Source: Bryopsis sp. KO-2023
Lineage: Eukaryota > Chlorophyta > Ulvophyceae > Bryopsidales > Bryopsidaceae
Reading direction: 5' to 3'
Length of the DNA: 64,000 nucleotides
Assembly: GCA_030272585.1 (NCBI GenBank)
Contig: BSYQ01000001.1
Location: 9,439,001 to 9,503,000, forward strand
Shown piece by piece: positions 1 to 12,410 of this stretch. The stretch's first letter is position 1. The number at the start of each line of letters is the position of its first letter. The translations under genes and the position numbers were made by a program. Below the pieces are notes generated by a model. It was given only the letters and a program-made list of their open reading frames with translations, was not told the DNA's origin and did no database searches.

Positions 1-275
1 CTTTTCGCTTGTGGTGAAAGTCTCCTCCCCTTGTTTCGAAAGGAAACACTTGAGAATTTGGTGCGAACGATGAGGCGTTTATTGCGAAAAATGTCCTGCA
101 CATTCTGTATCATCGACGTCACAGTGTTTTCTTCCCTGATCGCATTGGACTCCACTTCTGTTGTGTTGCAAAGTCACCTGTATGTCTCTCGCAAGAAAAA
201 GCCACCTTCTACCATCCAATTGATCCGCTACTCGCTGTATATGTAGGACAAAATCGCCTGAATCCACTCGCAGCC
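1..275. promoter_or_regulatory. Upstream region of the OSCA-like gene
   Basis: No gene is recognised here. The stretch ends directly at the ATG of the OSCA-like gene and most likely holds its promoter and 5' UTR. No clear TATA box was seen. Confidence 0.3.
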
Positions 276-3200
276 ATGGGAGCCTTGTGTTCCTGTTGCT
301 GCCGACTGGTTCCTTCAGTGGAAATTGTCGAGCAATATGGTACCTGGATTCCTCCTTCCGACGATGTCGCAAAAGCGAACACTAAAGTGTTCCGTTCGCA
401 CCACGATACCTTCAGCGTATCAGGCACAAGGACGGCGGACATGAGCGAGTTCGGAGAGGGACACACCTTGTACTTCTACTTTCTCAAGTGGTTCAGCTTC
501 ATTTTTGCCCTCCTCTTCCTAATCACGGGATTGCCATCGTTGGTGGTAAACGTGCTTGGCAACTACTACGAGGTAAGGCCGGCAGGGTTATGAGAAAGAG
601 GGCTCGGGCAGATATTGCACCAAAAGATCGAAATGCGAAAGACAAGCAACTGAAGTTTCTTCTTTGTTTCTCTTGCTTTCTTTTTGTAGGAAATCGGTCC
701 TGAACTTATAGCTATGGGCAATCTAGGGTCTTTCCACGATATCCAAGCTGCTGCGATGATAGCTAACGCTACCGTGGGTGCTTCTGGTTAGTGCACTGAA
801 TGACAGCATCTGTTTCCTCCTCGTTCGGAACAAAAAAGCATCCAAAATCGACTACACGAATTGAGAGCCCCTTCTTGTTCGTCTAGATATCGAGTTTGAA
901 GAAGCGACGGTTGCCTTCTTCCGCAACAATGATACGAATGCTGAGCCACTGCACCTTCTTGGCTCCTCGTCGATTAAAAAGGAAGATGCGCAGCTTGCTG
1001 TATCGATTTTGGATTTGATCGGGTGGGCTGAAGTTGCTGCATGCTATGATAACACCACACACAAGAATATGACAAGTTGCCTGAGGATTGGAGATGAACA
1101 ATGGCTTTGCGTTTCCTATGATAGGGCTGTCGTCTACTTCGCAGCGACCTTGCTTGTGATTCGAAGTCAAGAGCGCGTCGCCAAGCAAGTGAACGTTAGC
1201 ACCGTCACCATCGCCGACTACTCGATCCGTGTTACGAATCTCCCTCGCAATGCAAAATCCGAGGAGGTCAGGGAGTTTTTTGAGCGCTACGGAGAAGTTC
1301 TCATGACGGAGCTCGTGAAAACAGACTGTGAGCTGATTTCCTGCGCGAAAGAAAAAAAAGATGCAGTGCAACAGTTTAACCAAGCGAAAGCTATCGTTCA
1401 AAAGAAGGCAATGGCGGTAAGAAACTTCAACCTCAGCTGAAATGCTCGTTTCGTCTTAAATCATTTTCCGTACTGGAAACAACACTTTTGTTTCCTTAGA
1501 ATCCCAAGGGCCATGTCTGGCGCCGATACGTTCAGCAGCTGCCTGAATGGGAAAACAAGGTGGGAAATTGTCTATCGCGCATGGAGGAGTTCTTGTCAAC
1601 GAGGCAGCAAGCCGAAGTCGTGTGTGCTTTCGTGACACTAAAAGAAGAGGACCAGAAGCTCACAATTCTGGACAACTATCCCAACAGCTTTGGAAGACGC
1701 TTGTTCATGCGGAAAACCAAAAGGTTCAGAGGCCAGCACAGACTGAAGGTCGTGTTCACCAGGCAGTGATATTTGCCGCCGCCATCAATCTCCAACAAAG
1801 AACATATAGCTAAGAGCGTTTTCTCTGCCGCAGATACGTCAAGCAACGGAGCCAACTGACATTTTCTGGGAAAATCTACAATTCAGTGCATTTTACCGTT
1901 TCAAGCGAAAAGCCATAACCACGTTGATCAAGTACACGGCTTTGTTGATCGGTTTCGTTCTGGTGAACGTGGCGACGTCGATGAAGCGTGGCGGCAATAC
2001 TCTTGACCAAGAAATGTGCGACTCTGTTTGCGAGTATGATGAGGACCTGGCCATCGACGAACAGCTCAGTAGAACTTATAGATCTTGCTGGAAGAGCACG
2101 TCCATGGACTGCACTCCTGCGGAAAAGTCATGTTTCGCCTGCTATTGTGAAAAGGTCATCTTGAATGTGGGGACGGACTTGGGAACTCCTGAGCAGAACT
2201 ACTGCAAAGACTACATTTCGAGCTTCGCTCTGCGGACTGTCAGTCAATTTATTGCAGTGTCAGGTGTGTACAGGTGAGACATTTTGGTCGCGGCTGAGAA
2301 TTCTGGGTGAGAAGCGCACCAGCACTTCACCAACGCAACAGCGTTTAGACCTTGTGTTGTATTCATCCAAATTCATTCTGTTTGCAGCTGTGGTGCTCAT
2401 AAATTTAACGCTGACAACGCTGGCCGTCAAGCTCTCGAGTTTTGAACGCCATCACACACGCATCTCTGAAGAAAGGTCGCTCGCTCACAAACTCTTCCTG
2501 TCCCAATTTTTGAACACCGTCATCTCGTATCTCGTTGCCACGACTTACGTCCCCCGATTGAGGTCATTCGTGGAGGGAACCGCAGTGGATGGATTTCTGT
2601 TCGTGGGGGTGTATGTGGACACAACACCTTCTTGGTATCAAGAGGTTGGGAGATCGCTGACGATCACGATGGTTACCCAGTGTGGTGTTCGGTTACTCCG
2701 TGTTGGCGCGAAGTACGTTGCGTTCAAATGGAAATTCTGGTGGCGATCATCATCTCTCACACAGGCGCAGATGGACGACTGCTACGTTGGCCCAGAATTT
2801 GATCTGGCTCCAAGATATGGAGAGCTGCTGAACCTTGTGTTTGTGACCATGCTTTTTGGATCAGGTAACGTATCTGTGGGCTGATGAATGGCAATGTACA
2901 CGCCTCTCTACCAAAAGCCAAACCCATTCTCGGTTATGTTGCAGGAATGCCAATTTTGTATTTTGTGTCCGCCGCCTCCTTTTTCCTTCAATATTGGGCG
3001 GAGAAAGCTGAAATTTTGAAGCTCAGCCGCAGACCGTCTGCGTACGGACCCGACCTCGCCAGAATGGCCGCCAATCTGCTCCCTTGGGCGACGCTTTGGC
3101 ACCTGGCGTTTTCTATGTGGTCCTTCTCCTTTTACAAAACTGCAAGAAGCCCATTCGTATCGGAGGAATCTCACAAACACGTCGAGTGGTTCTTGAATTT

Positions 3201-3704
3201 GTTCTACTGGATCTTTAGCGCTGGGGATGGGTCTGAATTTGACGTCAAAGACTGCGCAAACCGGATTTTGCAACGAAACTCAGCACATCACTTGGTAGCC
3301 CTGATCGTTGTTGGCATGTGCCTGATTCTGAAGGTAACTTGGTTCGCATTGAGGTGCAAATCTGTCGATCAGCAGCAGTTAATTCGCATGTTTGAAATCC
3401 CTTGTGCATCCAGATTACGATGTCAACTTGGATCGCTGCCCTGCGGGAGCTCGCAGCCTTTTTGGGAATTATCAAGGACACTGACGGAGACGCCACTGAG
3501 GCAACTGGATACCCTGCATTCTCGATAGCAGTCAGGTCTCGTCTGCTTGTGGGGCCCACGTCCTATGCGATCAAAACGAACCCTAAATACATGTATGCAA
3601 TGGCGAACACACGTGGTTGGAACACGATGGAGAGAAGGCCACAACCCTCTTCCTCCCCCAAAATCAAAAGTGCCCCTATTCCAGAGGCATCAATGCTCAT
3701 TTAA
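276..3704 (+). CDS. OSCA/CSC1/TMEM63-like membrane channel protein, 8 exons
   Basis: Predicted exons are 276-572, 690-786, 887-1416, 1500-1748, 1834-2263, 2388-2864, 2945-3333 and 3414-3704. All join in frame to give 919 residues. The start is the first ATG of the open frame and begins MGALCSCCC, a plausible N-acylation site. An N-terminal membrane segment near residue 75 is followed by an extracellular stretch. A cytosolic RRM-like piece (IADYSIRVTNLP) leads to EPTDIFWENL, which resembles the conserved segment just before the main membrane core in CSC1/TMEM63 proteins. The C-terminal half has several hydrophobic helices and the phrase GPEFDLAPRYGELLN typical of the protist branch of this family. 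The last exon ends with a SYAIKTNPKY-like motif. Family members are mechanically or osmotically gated cation channels of the plasma membrane. The channel role here is inference; the anoctamin/TMC superfamily is the alternative. Confidence 0.72.
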
Positions 3705-5142
3705 GAGTTTTTTCTGAGAATGTTACCTCTCAGTAATGGACTAGGGTGTTGGGGAAGGGGCCTTATGGTTGGGTAGGCCCCTTGTGTCAATGAATTGTTT
3801 CGACTGTGGTCGATTTCTAAAAGCTGTGCTGGATTGCTTGGGTGGAAGCAATCCCTTTGTGCATACATCTTACTTTTACTTTTAGCAAGAATCAAAAAAA
3901 GAAAAGAAAAACGCACATGCACAAAAATGCAGGACTATAGGGAATTTACACAAAATAATACACTCAAGGTCACAGTTCAGAAATCACACACAGAAGAAAG
4001 AACACAGGAATCTTCCTGGAATATCTCTGGGAAAAAACAGTCTTTGGGAGAATTTCCCCTTCGAACCCCAGAATCAAAACACCAACCCATTTCAGGTGGA
4101 TATAGCAAAGAGTCCCAACAGATTTTTTTCTGACCCCACCATGGAAAAATTGTATTTGTATCTTTATTTGGACCAAAAATCGTGAACCAATCCCTAGAAA
4201 TCTTCCAGCAAATTTTCACTCATTTCAAGAAAATTATTCGAAAGTCCAACTGTTAGAATTGGAAAACTCCAATTCATAACTCCCAACCCAATGAATTTCT
4301 TGAATCGAGAAATCGACATCCAAAAGCGATTTCTCAATTCCACCTTTTTGAAAAAGAATAACACAATAAATCACAATTTGAAAAAAAAGAAAAAAGCTGG
4401 GAAGCAAAAAGAGGTCAAGTCACCATACGACCACAACAAATTAAACAAAAAAAAGTATATGAACACAAAAAAAAAGTTAAGCATGCCGACACCTGCGATA
4501 ATATGACTCATCCTTTTCCCAAACTTACACTCTTTCTTTTTTTCTTTTTCTTTCCTTCTATTTCTCTTTTACAAGTTCTGACTCGTTTTTCCCAAATGCA
4601 CCAACCATCAACAGAGCGGCCGTGTTGGATCAATTAACCCACACTTTGTTCAGCCTTGTTTTTTTTCGTTTCTTTTTTTTCAAAACCCTTCAGTTGATGG
4701 CTTCCTTTTTTTTTGTTTCTTCTCACTGAACCAGCAGAGCTGCCACTAAAACAGTTGAAACACCCTAAACCCCCCCAATAAAAAAATACCTCCCAACCCC
4801 ATGGAAAAATAGGTTCCTCCACACAATGGTGCAATACACCCCAAGGTCACAGCAGCCCCCTAATCCACTCCGGAGAAAAAAGGTCTCCATAATAAACGAA
4901 ACAAAAAAAGGGCTTCCGGCCAGAACTGGTTGGTTCTCCTCAACACCAAGGATTTCTTTTTTCTTCAAGTAAAATCATGATGCATAGAATTCTTTTGTCT
5001 GTTCGCTTGTTTTTTTCCCTTCTTCCCCGCAATAGAGGTCCTTTGCTCCCTTAACCAAACTTTCCAACTCTTGTACATCAACCACCTGTCACCAATTGAT
5101 GATCAAAAGCTTTGTGGTGTGGGATGGGGAAAGAATAGAATG
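3705..5142. other. Intergenic, A/T-rich, no gene seen
   Basis: This gap lies between the 3' ends of two convergent genes, so it should hold both 3' UTRs. It is rich in A and T homopolymers with scattered short frames that carry no recognisable motif. I see no RNA gene. Confidence 0.5.
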
Positions 5143-5745
5143 CTAGGTTTCGGTTTCAGCGCCAGTTCCGGTCCCTGTGGCTGGTCCCGCTGCCTGAGCG
5201 GGGGCATCAGCTTTCGCAACCCCTTCCTCCGGATTCTCAACCTCACCCTCCGCTGCAAGCCTCGCCTTCTTGGCAAAATAGTCATCCAAGTCCGAGTCCA
5301 GACGCTTGGTCGCCGTATCCTTATCCCGCGAGAAATACGCATCCAACTCCTTATCCAGCTGCTCGTTGCTTTTCGGAGCAGCCTTTCGTTTCTGTCCCAA
5401 CATCGATCCCCCGCGACCTCGCCTGTTGTTCGAGAGTCGGCCTCCGCCGCGACCACCACGTCCCATTCCCCTGTTGCCGAAAGAACCCCCTCTTCCGGAG
5501 CCTCCTATCGATCTTCGTCTCCCTCCTGCACCATTGTAACCACCCCCCCTGCTGCCCCCCTGGGTATTGTTCCCATTGTAGCCCCCCCTCAGAAAATAAG
5601 TGCCGGAACCACCGCCGGTTCGGGAACCCCCTCCATAAGAACCACCGCGTCCGAATTTCTGTACCGCACCGCCTCCCCTCCGGAATTGCCCTCCTCCTCT
5701 ACCTCTTTGACTGACACCACCGTGGCGTTTACGCCCGAAGTTCAT
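5143..5745 (-). CDS. FoP/CHTOP-like RGG-box mRNA export factor
   Basis: A single uninterrupted frame of 200 residues begins at MNFGRKRHGG. An upstream in-frame ATG would only add a poly-Phe stretch, so the inner start is preferred. Residues 1 to about 120 are a Gly/Arg-rich region with many RGG and GGR repeats, the usual substrate of arginine methyltransferases. The C-terminal part carries two copies of a short motif, LDKELDAYF and LDSDLDDYF, about 20 residues apart. This matches the FoP duplication domain at the C-terminus of CHTOP/FoP and related ALYREF/TREX partners. The expected role is mRNA packaging and nuclear export. The gene is head to head with the bromodomain gene (312 bp between start codons), and both are nuclear gene-expression factors. 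No RRM is present, which argues against ALYREF itself. Confidence 0.72.
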   Translation of the reverse strand: MNFGRKRHGGVSQRGRGGGQFRRGGGAVQKFGRGGSYGGGSRTGGGSGTYFLRGGYNGNNTQGGSRGGGYNGAGGRRRSIGGSGRGGSFGNRGMGRGGRGGGRLSNNRRGRGGSMLGQKRKAAPKSNEQLDKELDAYFSRDKDTATKRLDSDLDDYFAKKARLAAEGEVENPEEGVAKADAPAQAAGPATGTGTGAETET

Positions 5746-6057
5746 TCTCCCGTTCAGTGGGGCGAAAGGGAAGAAAAAAAACAAGCGATGAACTGGGAAC
5801 AAGAACAAAAGTAACACTCGATTCGCGCGAGTTCGACCAAAAAAGATGCTCTCTGCGCTGTTGCTTTTGACACACTCTGGCTGGAGCGAACGGAACAGAA
5901 CAGGAAATCAAGTTGGAGCGAAAGCGACGAGTGGATCCAGCCAAATTTATATCAAATGGAGCCCATCATTGAGTGATTTTTGGGAACGCGAGAGTGACCT
6001 GTACCAACAAGTTTTTGTTTGGTTCGTTGCGTACCACGGCGGAGAACCAGGAAAAAG
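5746..6057. promoter_or_regulatory. Likely bidirectional promoter between FoP-like and BET genes
   Basis: The two start codons face away from each other across 312 bp. No other frame with coding character was seen, so both genes probably use this interval as promoter and 5' UTR. This is inferred from layout only. Confidence 0.4.
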
Positions 6058-9000
6058 ATGCCCGCTGATGGCCAGAGAGGAGAACCGACCGCGACGAACT
6101 CAGTCGTCAACGCGAATGTCGCAGGAAACGACCAGCTCAAGCGCCAACAACCGACTCCCGGGAAGGGGCCAGGTGTTGCGTCGGACATGTTTTGGGGATT
6201 AAGGCGCAAAGTGGCGGATATCGTGACGGAATTCGAGTTCATCGCTCGAGAGGTGTGACTCGTTCAATGCGCAGTCCTTTTAAGAAGTCTTTGATCGGAA
6301 AGGTCCCGTCGCTGACGCGAAACGGACGTCCCATGCTGTCGCGTTTGTGGCTCCTTGAAGGGGGGGAGACGTGTCCAGCTGTCAAAACTCCACAAATAAA
6401 TGAAGCCCATCGTTCCAGCTCTTTCAGGGTCAGTAGCCCTGCCCCCCTTTCTCGTTTTTTCTTTTTCTTCTTTTTTCCGTTTCTTTATAGATTTTCATCC
6501 CACCTCCAGACAACTCTTCTGGAACCCCTTTTGCACAACCTGACCGCAGCTTAGACCTCACCTCAAAAAACCAGATGCTCATCTTCCCCATCCTGAACCG
6601 AAAACTCATCTTCATTTTCCTTGTTTTTTGTTTTTTTTTACCCGTAACCACACCAACAGGCACAGCAACTTTCTCAAAAGCGAGTGTTGAGTCCCCCCTT
6701 GGAGGCGATGTATTTGACAGAGGAAGAGCAACGGCTTCTTCAAAACAACCATCAAAAGCGGCTCCAGGATATTGTCCAGAAGCACTGCTCGGCAATCATA
6801 AAAAATCTCATGGTGTACAAGGTCGGAAAAATTGGGGTGGGTGAATTGGGGCGCACCTGTGAGTGTGTCAAAACTAGAGTAACCCCAGCAAGCTCGTCAA
6901 AAAGGGAAATGATGACCGTTTTAAAAGTCCCGCAAAATGAGATTGAAAGATGGGTGATTTCAAAAAATCTCCCCCGAAAAGAAAGCAGTGCTATAATTAG
7001 AAAAGAACCCTTAAATGGTGTGCGGAGGTAGGGAGATTTTGAAAAACAAAGCTTCCTTTTTCATTCTTTTTTTTTTGGAAAAGCAATATTTTATTGAACA
7101 AGGAAAAAACCTCGTGGAGAATACCCCCCCCCCCAAAAAAAAAGATATTGTTTTGGGGGAGTTGGGTGTGTTATAGAGATGGGCCATAAAAAATAAGATA
7201 ATATGTACGATCAGGAAGACTGCTGTTGGGAGGGGTGGGTGAGGAAATCTATTTGTAGTCTTGACAAAGCAAGCAAGGTAGCCAACTCAGAAATTTTCAG
7301 TAAATAAATATCTATTTGTGGAGGTGAAATGATCCAACGTCGACTTGATAAGGTCTGTGTTGGGTGTCTGATGCTATCAGTGGGCGTTTCCTTTCAATCA
7401 ACCGGTGGATACCAACATCTACAAAGACTACCCCAAGTTTGTCAGAAAGCCGATGGACCTGGGGACGATCAAAGCAAAAATGAGCACCTACCGAAACCCG
7501 TACGAATTCGAGTCCGATGTCAGACTGGTGTTCAGCAATGCGAGGGCTTACAACCCTGAGGGAACGGACGTGAGGAAGATGGCGGACGCGGTGGAAGAGA
7601 AGTTTGTGGAGAAATGGAACAAGAATATCGTGGCGAAATTGAATGATGAGCAGAGGGCGTGTGCAGAGGAGGAGAGGTCGCTGAGACAGAGCAAAGCTGG
7701 TTTAATGGTGATGAAAACGGAAGGGGATATCGACCATAACTGTGGATTGCTGCTGGGAAGGCTCGAGGTGAGCTGCAGTGGCACCATCGGCTGTAGCACA
7801 GAATAGCGCACAGAATAGCTGCTAGAATATACGAAAAAAAAAAATTGAGAGGGTGTTTTTCTTGGGGTTTTAGAAAATAACGAAATTGTTGAAAATTGTT
7901 CCGAATTCCCAACAAAATTCTCTGATTTTTTGGGGATAAAAAAGGAGCAAGAGGATATGACAGTAAAATTACGAAGCTAGTTTTTTTTACGGAGAGCACT
8001 GAACGTTTTTAGGACCATTGTGGTGCGATGAATAACCTTGGGTGTCCGTTGGTGGATTCAGAAACTGCTGGAACAGATCCATTACACTCAGTGTCTCGCT
8101 GCTGGAGTGTGTGGGTACGTCACAGGCGAGGAAAGAGTCAGACTGGGCTGGGAAATGACAACGCTTGCTCCTGAGCACTTCCAGAGGGCTGCAAACTTGG
8201 TGTTGACCAGACACCCAGGACTGATGGCAATGATGAAAGATGTGAGTGTAACCTAACTTACACCCCCCTATTGTAAAAATGGCAACCTTTTCATGATTTT
8301 TATGTGTGTTTTTTCGAAGTTTTGAGATGTTGATGCAGTCTTGTTTAGGGTGTTTGTGTGGTGGTTTCTAGAATACGATTCAGCTGGATTTGGAGAAAAT
8401 GGATGCCTTGACGCTGAGGCAGCTGCAAGACTTCGTTGCGCAATGTCGGAAGAGTAGGCACAGGCTTGGGCGATCAGGAAGGGATTCCGTGAGTGATAGC
8501 GGCCGAGTGAGGAAGAAACAGAAAACAAGCGGTACAGCTAGTGGTGGGTGCAACTCAGTATGACTCAGATGGGCGCCTTTTTGTTCCAAAGGGGGAGGGA
8601 CAACCTGGAAAATATCCAGGGAATTGAACTTTGAATCGAAAATCGATGCAGAGAACTATGCTTTCAAGGTCGAAAGGGTTGATCAAAAACCGTTCTGTCA
8701 AACAACTCACTCCTCATAATACCCTTTGCCTTTTCTCTTTGTTTTCTCAAGGCTCCAACACTCCAGATGCCCTTCATGCCAGTCGATCTTCGGTCCAATG
8801 GCCACACATCCCGTACGGAATTGGGCTGAAACCCTACAAGCCTGAAAGCGAACCTTGCATTCCTCACATTCCTGCCCAGCCGCCTTTTAGACACACCCCT
8901 TTCCGAACACACTGCGATCCAAGCAAGGCCTCACATCAACCCATCCACGGAAATCTCAACAGGGTGCCATCTGCACATCGACCTGGTCATCAAAGCGGCC

Positions 9001-9785
9001 TTGGGGGCATAAGGAGAATTCAGACAACCGCTGCTTTGCGAACACCCGGAGGGGAAGTGGCTTCGTCGCCCAGAGTGATTACCCCTCGTGGCAATAGTGC
9101 TGGGGCTGTGCCTCAGCATATACCGGACAGAGTGCTTTTCAGGACACAGGGGAGCTTCAGTGGGTCAAGCACATTGCCACAACTGGGAAGCGGGGTGTTG
9201 GTTGGAACTACAAATGTTCCTGGTGCGGGTGAGAGTGGCACACCGGATCGAGGGCTCTCCGCTGGAGTGCCTGACTCGATGGCTTCAGAACGACCAGGTA
9301 GTGATGGCTGTTCTTGATTTTTCTGCTTCATCAATGCCAGTGGTTTCTCAGATTTCTGAGAAACCAGAAATCTGAAGGGCCGCTGTTCGTTCCTTTCCAC
9401 AGGACCCCTTCTCACTGCCATCTTGCCACCATCGAGCTCGTTGTCGAACATGTCCTACCTCCACCACCGCCCCCAGCCACCCAGTCTCCCCACCTCATTC
9501 CTCACAACAGGCATCCTGCCGTTCTCGCAGCATGTTCCACCCTCCGTCTTAGGGCAACATTCATCTCAGCCCATCGCAATATCAGGGGTCTCTTCGCCGT
9601 TCGTTGTTCCAATGCTGGGAAGGGGGTTGGTAGGCAATGGTGTGGGAGACAGTAGTATTTCTGGGAGTGGGGTGCCTCCTGTGTTGGGCACTCCTGGGGT
9701 CGGAAGCACACAACAGCAGCTTCCCGACATTCAGGCCAGGGAAGAGCTGGAAAATGGAGATGCAGGTGGAAGGAGCAAGGAGTAG
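6058..9785 (+). CDS. BET-like protein: one bromodomain plus NET domain, 7 exons
   Basis: Exons are 6058-6252, 6660-6821, 7381-7767, 8131-8241, 8372-8543, 8752-9297 and 9403-9785, giving 651 residues in one frame. A bromodomain spans residues of about 95-215. It shows WAFPFNQPVD (the WPF-type shelf), the PMDLGTIKAKM helix and FSNARAYNPEG, where Asn of the AYN segment is the acetyl-lysine contact. A NET domain follows at about 249-315 (ERVRLGWEM... then NTIQLDLEKMDALTLRQLQDFV). The remaining 300 residues are Pro/Ser/Gly-rich and look disordered. Single bromodomain plus NET is the layout of plant GTE/BET proteins, which read acetylated histones and promote transcription; animal BETs have two bromodomains. 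The start of exon 4 (8131) is the least certain junction. An upstream non-ATG extension of the frame was ignored. Confidence 0.85.
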
Positions 9786-10333
9786 CATAGGAATTGTAAA
9801 GGGACATGTACTGAGCATAGAAGCACATTCTATTGTGTGAGAGCAGTGTTGTTTCATCTCCCAACTTGTGAAAGTGTCTTGGGTGGCATCTTGAGCCTAC
9901 CACTGAGTTTATCACTCACTACCAGGTGCATCCTCAGAACTTCTGAAATCAACCCATCCCCAACAATATGCGTGCAACAACTAATATGTGCTTTCACCCC
10001 CCCTCTCGAAAGCGCAGCACCAGACTTTTGATCCATAATAGATGAGGCGAGATCATCAAATTCTTGTCCCACTTGTGTTCTGTTTACACGCGCGCGTTAT
10101 TGGACGGTTCTGTCGAACCCATGCAAACCTTAAACAACGCACACAACATCATGGGAGCGGCCAATGGTTCGAACGCAAACATCGTTCCATCGCCACACGC
10201 GGCAGGCCACCCACCATTGTTGCTGCGATTCAGCTCTCTTCTGCTGCACAGATAACCTCCCGCCATATCCTACCGGGGAATCCACGTTTCGATCAAGAAC
10301 GCCATTGTTGGGCAGGGCAGCGCAGCTTCGAGA
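9786..10333. other. Intergenic between BET and Kazal genes
   Basis: This gap holds the 3' end of the BET gene and the promoter of the Kazal gene. No coding signal or repeat was recognised. Confidence 0.4.
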
Positions 10334-12410
10334 ATGACGAGAAGCACCGCAGCCTTCGCGCTGCTAGCTGCCATCGTCTTGGTTTCCCAAACGGTGTCGG
10401 GACAAGGCAGCTGTCCAATATCGGCAGACAGGGCCAACCTGCTCGATTTCACCAGTGTGAAGAGTGGATGCGGTGCGTTGGCCAGATTAGTTGAGCTGAG
10501 GAAAGGAGGCCCTGCCCCATGCACCAGTGCAATTTTGTGCCTGGGACAGCTGGATGGCGTTGTTGGCGGCGGATTCATCGTAGTTTTTTTGTCACGCAGA
10601 GAATCTGGATGCGGCAGCTTCCCGCGATGTGTGCGATACTTGCATATGTTCGCTTGTGGAGACCTTCGTCCCAGCTCTCGAGGAGGCCGGTTTTGATTTG
10701 GCGGCGGCTGGAGGATTTACAGCGGCCGAGGATATTTTGAGAACGTGTCTCTCGGTACTATTCGTGCCTTTGAGTCGAGCAGAGTAAGCAACGCGGAACG
10801 CTTTGAGAAAGAAATGTGGCAAAATCGTTCCAGTGACGGCTCACCAAGTGAAATTCGATCGTGGTGGTGGTAGGGTTCCACTTACCTCGTTGCTGAACCT
10901 TGGAAACTGTGGCTACACTGCCGAAGTGTTTCCGGAATGCGTCACACCGTTTCTCACACCCAGCACTGGAGGAAACGAAGATGGAGAGTGTAACTGCTCA
11001 GAGGAATTTGATCCGGTATGCGACTTCGATGGCAATTGGTTCACCAATCTTTGTATTTCCAAGTGTGAGGGCGCACAAGTTGTGGAAAGATGCACCCCAG
11101 TGTTCAAGGAAGTGGAAGAAAAGGAAGACCCATTCGTGTTGACGGAAAATGACGGTCCCCTGATTTGGAAACCTGGGTGTGCATGTTCTCGCAAGAAGAG
11201 GGACAGCAATCCAGTGTGCGACATCGATGGCAAACAGTACGCGAGCGAGTGCTATGCGACGTGCCAGGTATGCCACACCTGAATGGGAGCTTTCGCGATT
11301 TTTTGAGATTTCACAAAATCAATGCCTTTCGATTTTTTTTTATGGCTTTCGTTTACAACACGCTGTGATTCCTGTGGTGATCAAAAACAGGGGGTGGAAA
11401 ACGTCTACGAGTGTGAAAGCCTGGTGATCGATTTCCTGCCATCCGGTGAAGGGCCTCTTGTTGAAGCATTGGATGGGGATGAACCATCCGAAGACAAGCC
11501 TGACGTCAATGACCAACCCCAAACTCCAACTGGAGTTCCCTCTCCCACACCCACTCCATCTCCACCCGCCCCGAGCCCCACGCCACCCACATCAGAGCCA
11601 CCACCCACGCCCGTATCTGAGCCTGAGCCAACACCCAAACCCAAACCAACACCCAAGCCTGCCCCCACACCAGAAGACCCCAAAGAGGAGGTCATTGTGC
11701 CTCCAGAGGTTTTGGCTCTATTCAGCCAGTTTGGAGTGGATGTCAGCGCTCTCCCACCAGAACTCACGTTGCTTGCCTATAAGGTTGTTAACAATGAAGC
11801 CGTGACAGACGAGGAGCTAGCGAGGGCAAGGTCGGTACTTTGATGAATACGTTGTTGACCTACTAGCTTTTTGGACCCGAGACTGATTTTGTTCCACCTT
11901 CGACTGCCAGAGAAATTATGCAAGACGAGGAAATCATGGCTGAAGTCCGCAAAAACGTGGATCCGGTCTACGTTCAACAGATCGGAATTTTCGCCCAGTC
12001 GGCGACAGGGAACAACAAGATTCTACTCCAAGAGCTTTCAGAAGCCCTTGCAGAGCCACCCCCACCACCTCCGGTAGATGTTTGCTGGAAAAAAACGCTT
12101 GCATTGGCTCTAAAATGACCACCTTCGTTCCTTCCTTTCTAACTTGGGTGTGTTCTTCCAGACTGACGCATTCACGCGATGCGTGCAATCATGCAAACCC
12201 AGCAAAATGGTGTGCAGCCAGTCTACTGGTATCAAATTCGAATCCGGCTGCCACGCGAGGTGTGCTGGCGTCACAGATATCGTGGACTGCGAGAAACCAC
12301 CCAGCAGTCCCCCTCCGAAGAGCGCAGGATCAATGGCCAGCTTTAGCATGTTGGCACCAGTTGCTTCAGCTCTTCTTTGTGGCATCCTGTTGTGTGGTAG
12401 ATTGTGGTAA
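10334..12410 (+). CDS. Secreted, probably GPI-anchored protein with Kazal-type domains, 6 exons
   Basis: Exons are 10334-10472, 10600-10783, 10874-11267, 11391-11830, 11911-12073 and 12162-12410, giving 522 residues. The N-terminus (TRSTAAFALLAAIVLVSQTVSG) is a clear signal peptide. A Cys-containing helical domain follows to about residue 135. Two Kazal-like modules follow: about 146-182 (CNCSEEFDPVCDFDG) and about 212-250 (CACSRKKRDSNPVCDIDG). A Pro/Thr/Ser/Glu linker of about 60 residues comes next. A third, more diverged Cys module (CVQSCKPSKMVC) starts near 446. The last 25 residues are hydrophobic after a Ser/Gly spacer, consistent with a GPI-attachment signal. Kazal modules usually inhibit serine proteases or bind extracellular ligands. 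Surface protection or adhesion is inference. The signal peptide and the C-spacing are seen directly. Confidence 0.8.

Noticed and set aside
5071..5814. Plus-strand frame of 247 residues opposite the FoP-like gene
   Set aside because: It mirrors Gly/Arg codons as Pro/Ser-rich sequence. The minus-strand frame has the FoP duplicated motif.
11405..11767. Minus-strand Gly/Val-rich frame opposite the Kazal linker
   Set aside because: It is the antisense of the Pro/Thr repeat of the Kazal gene.
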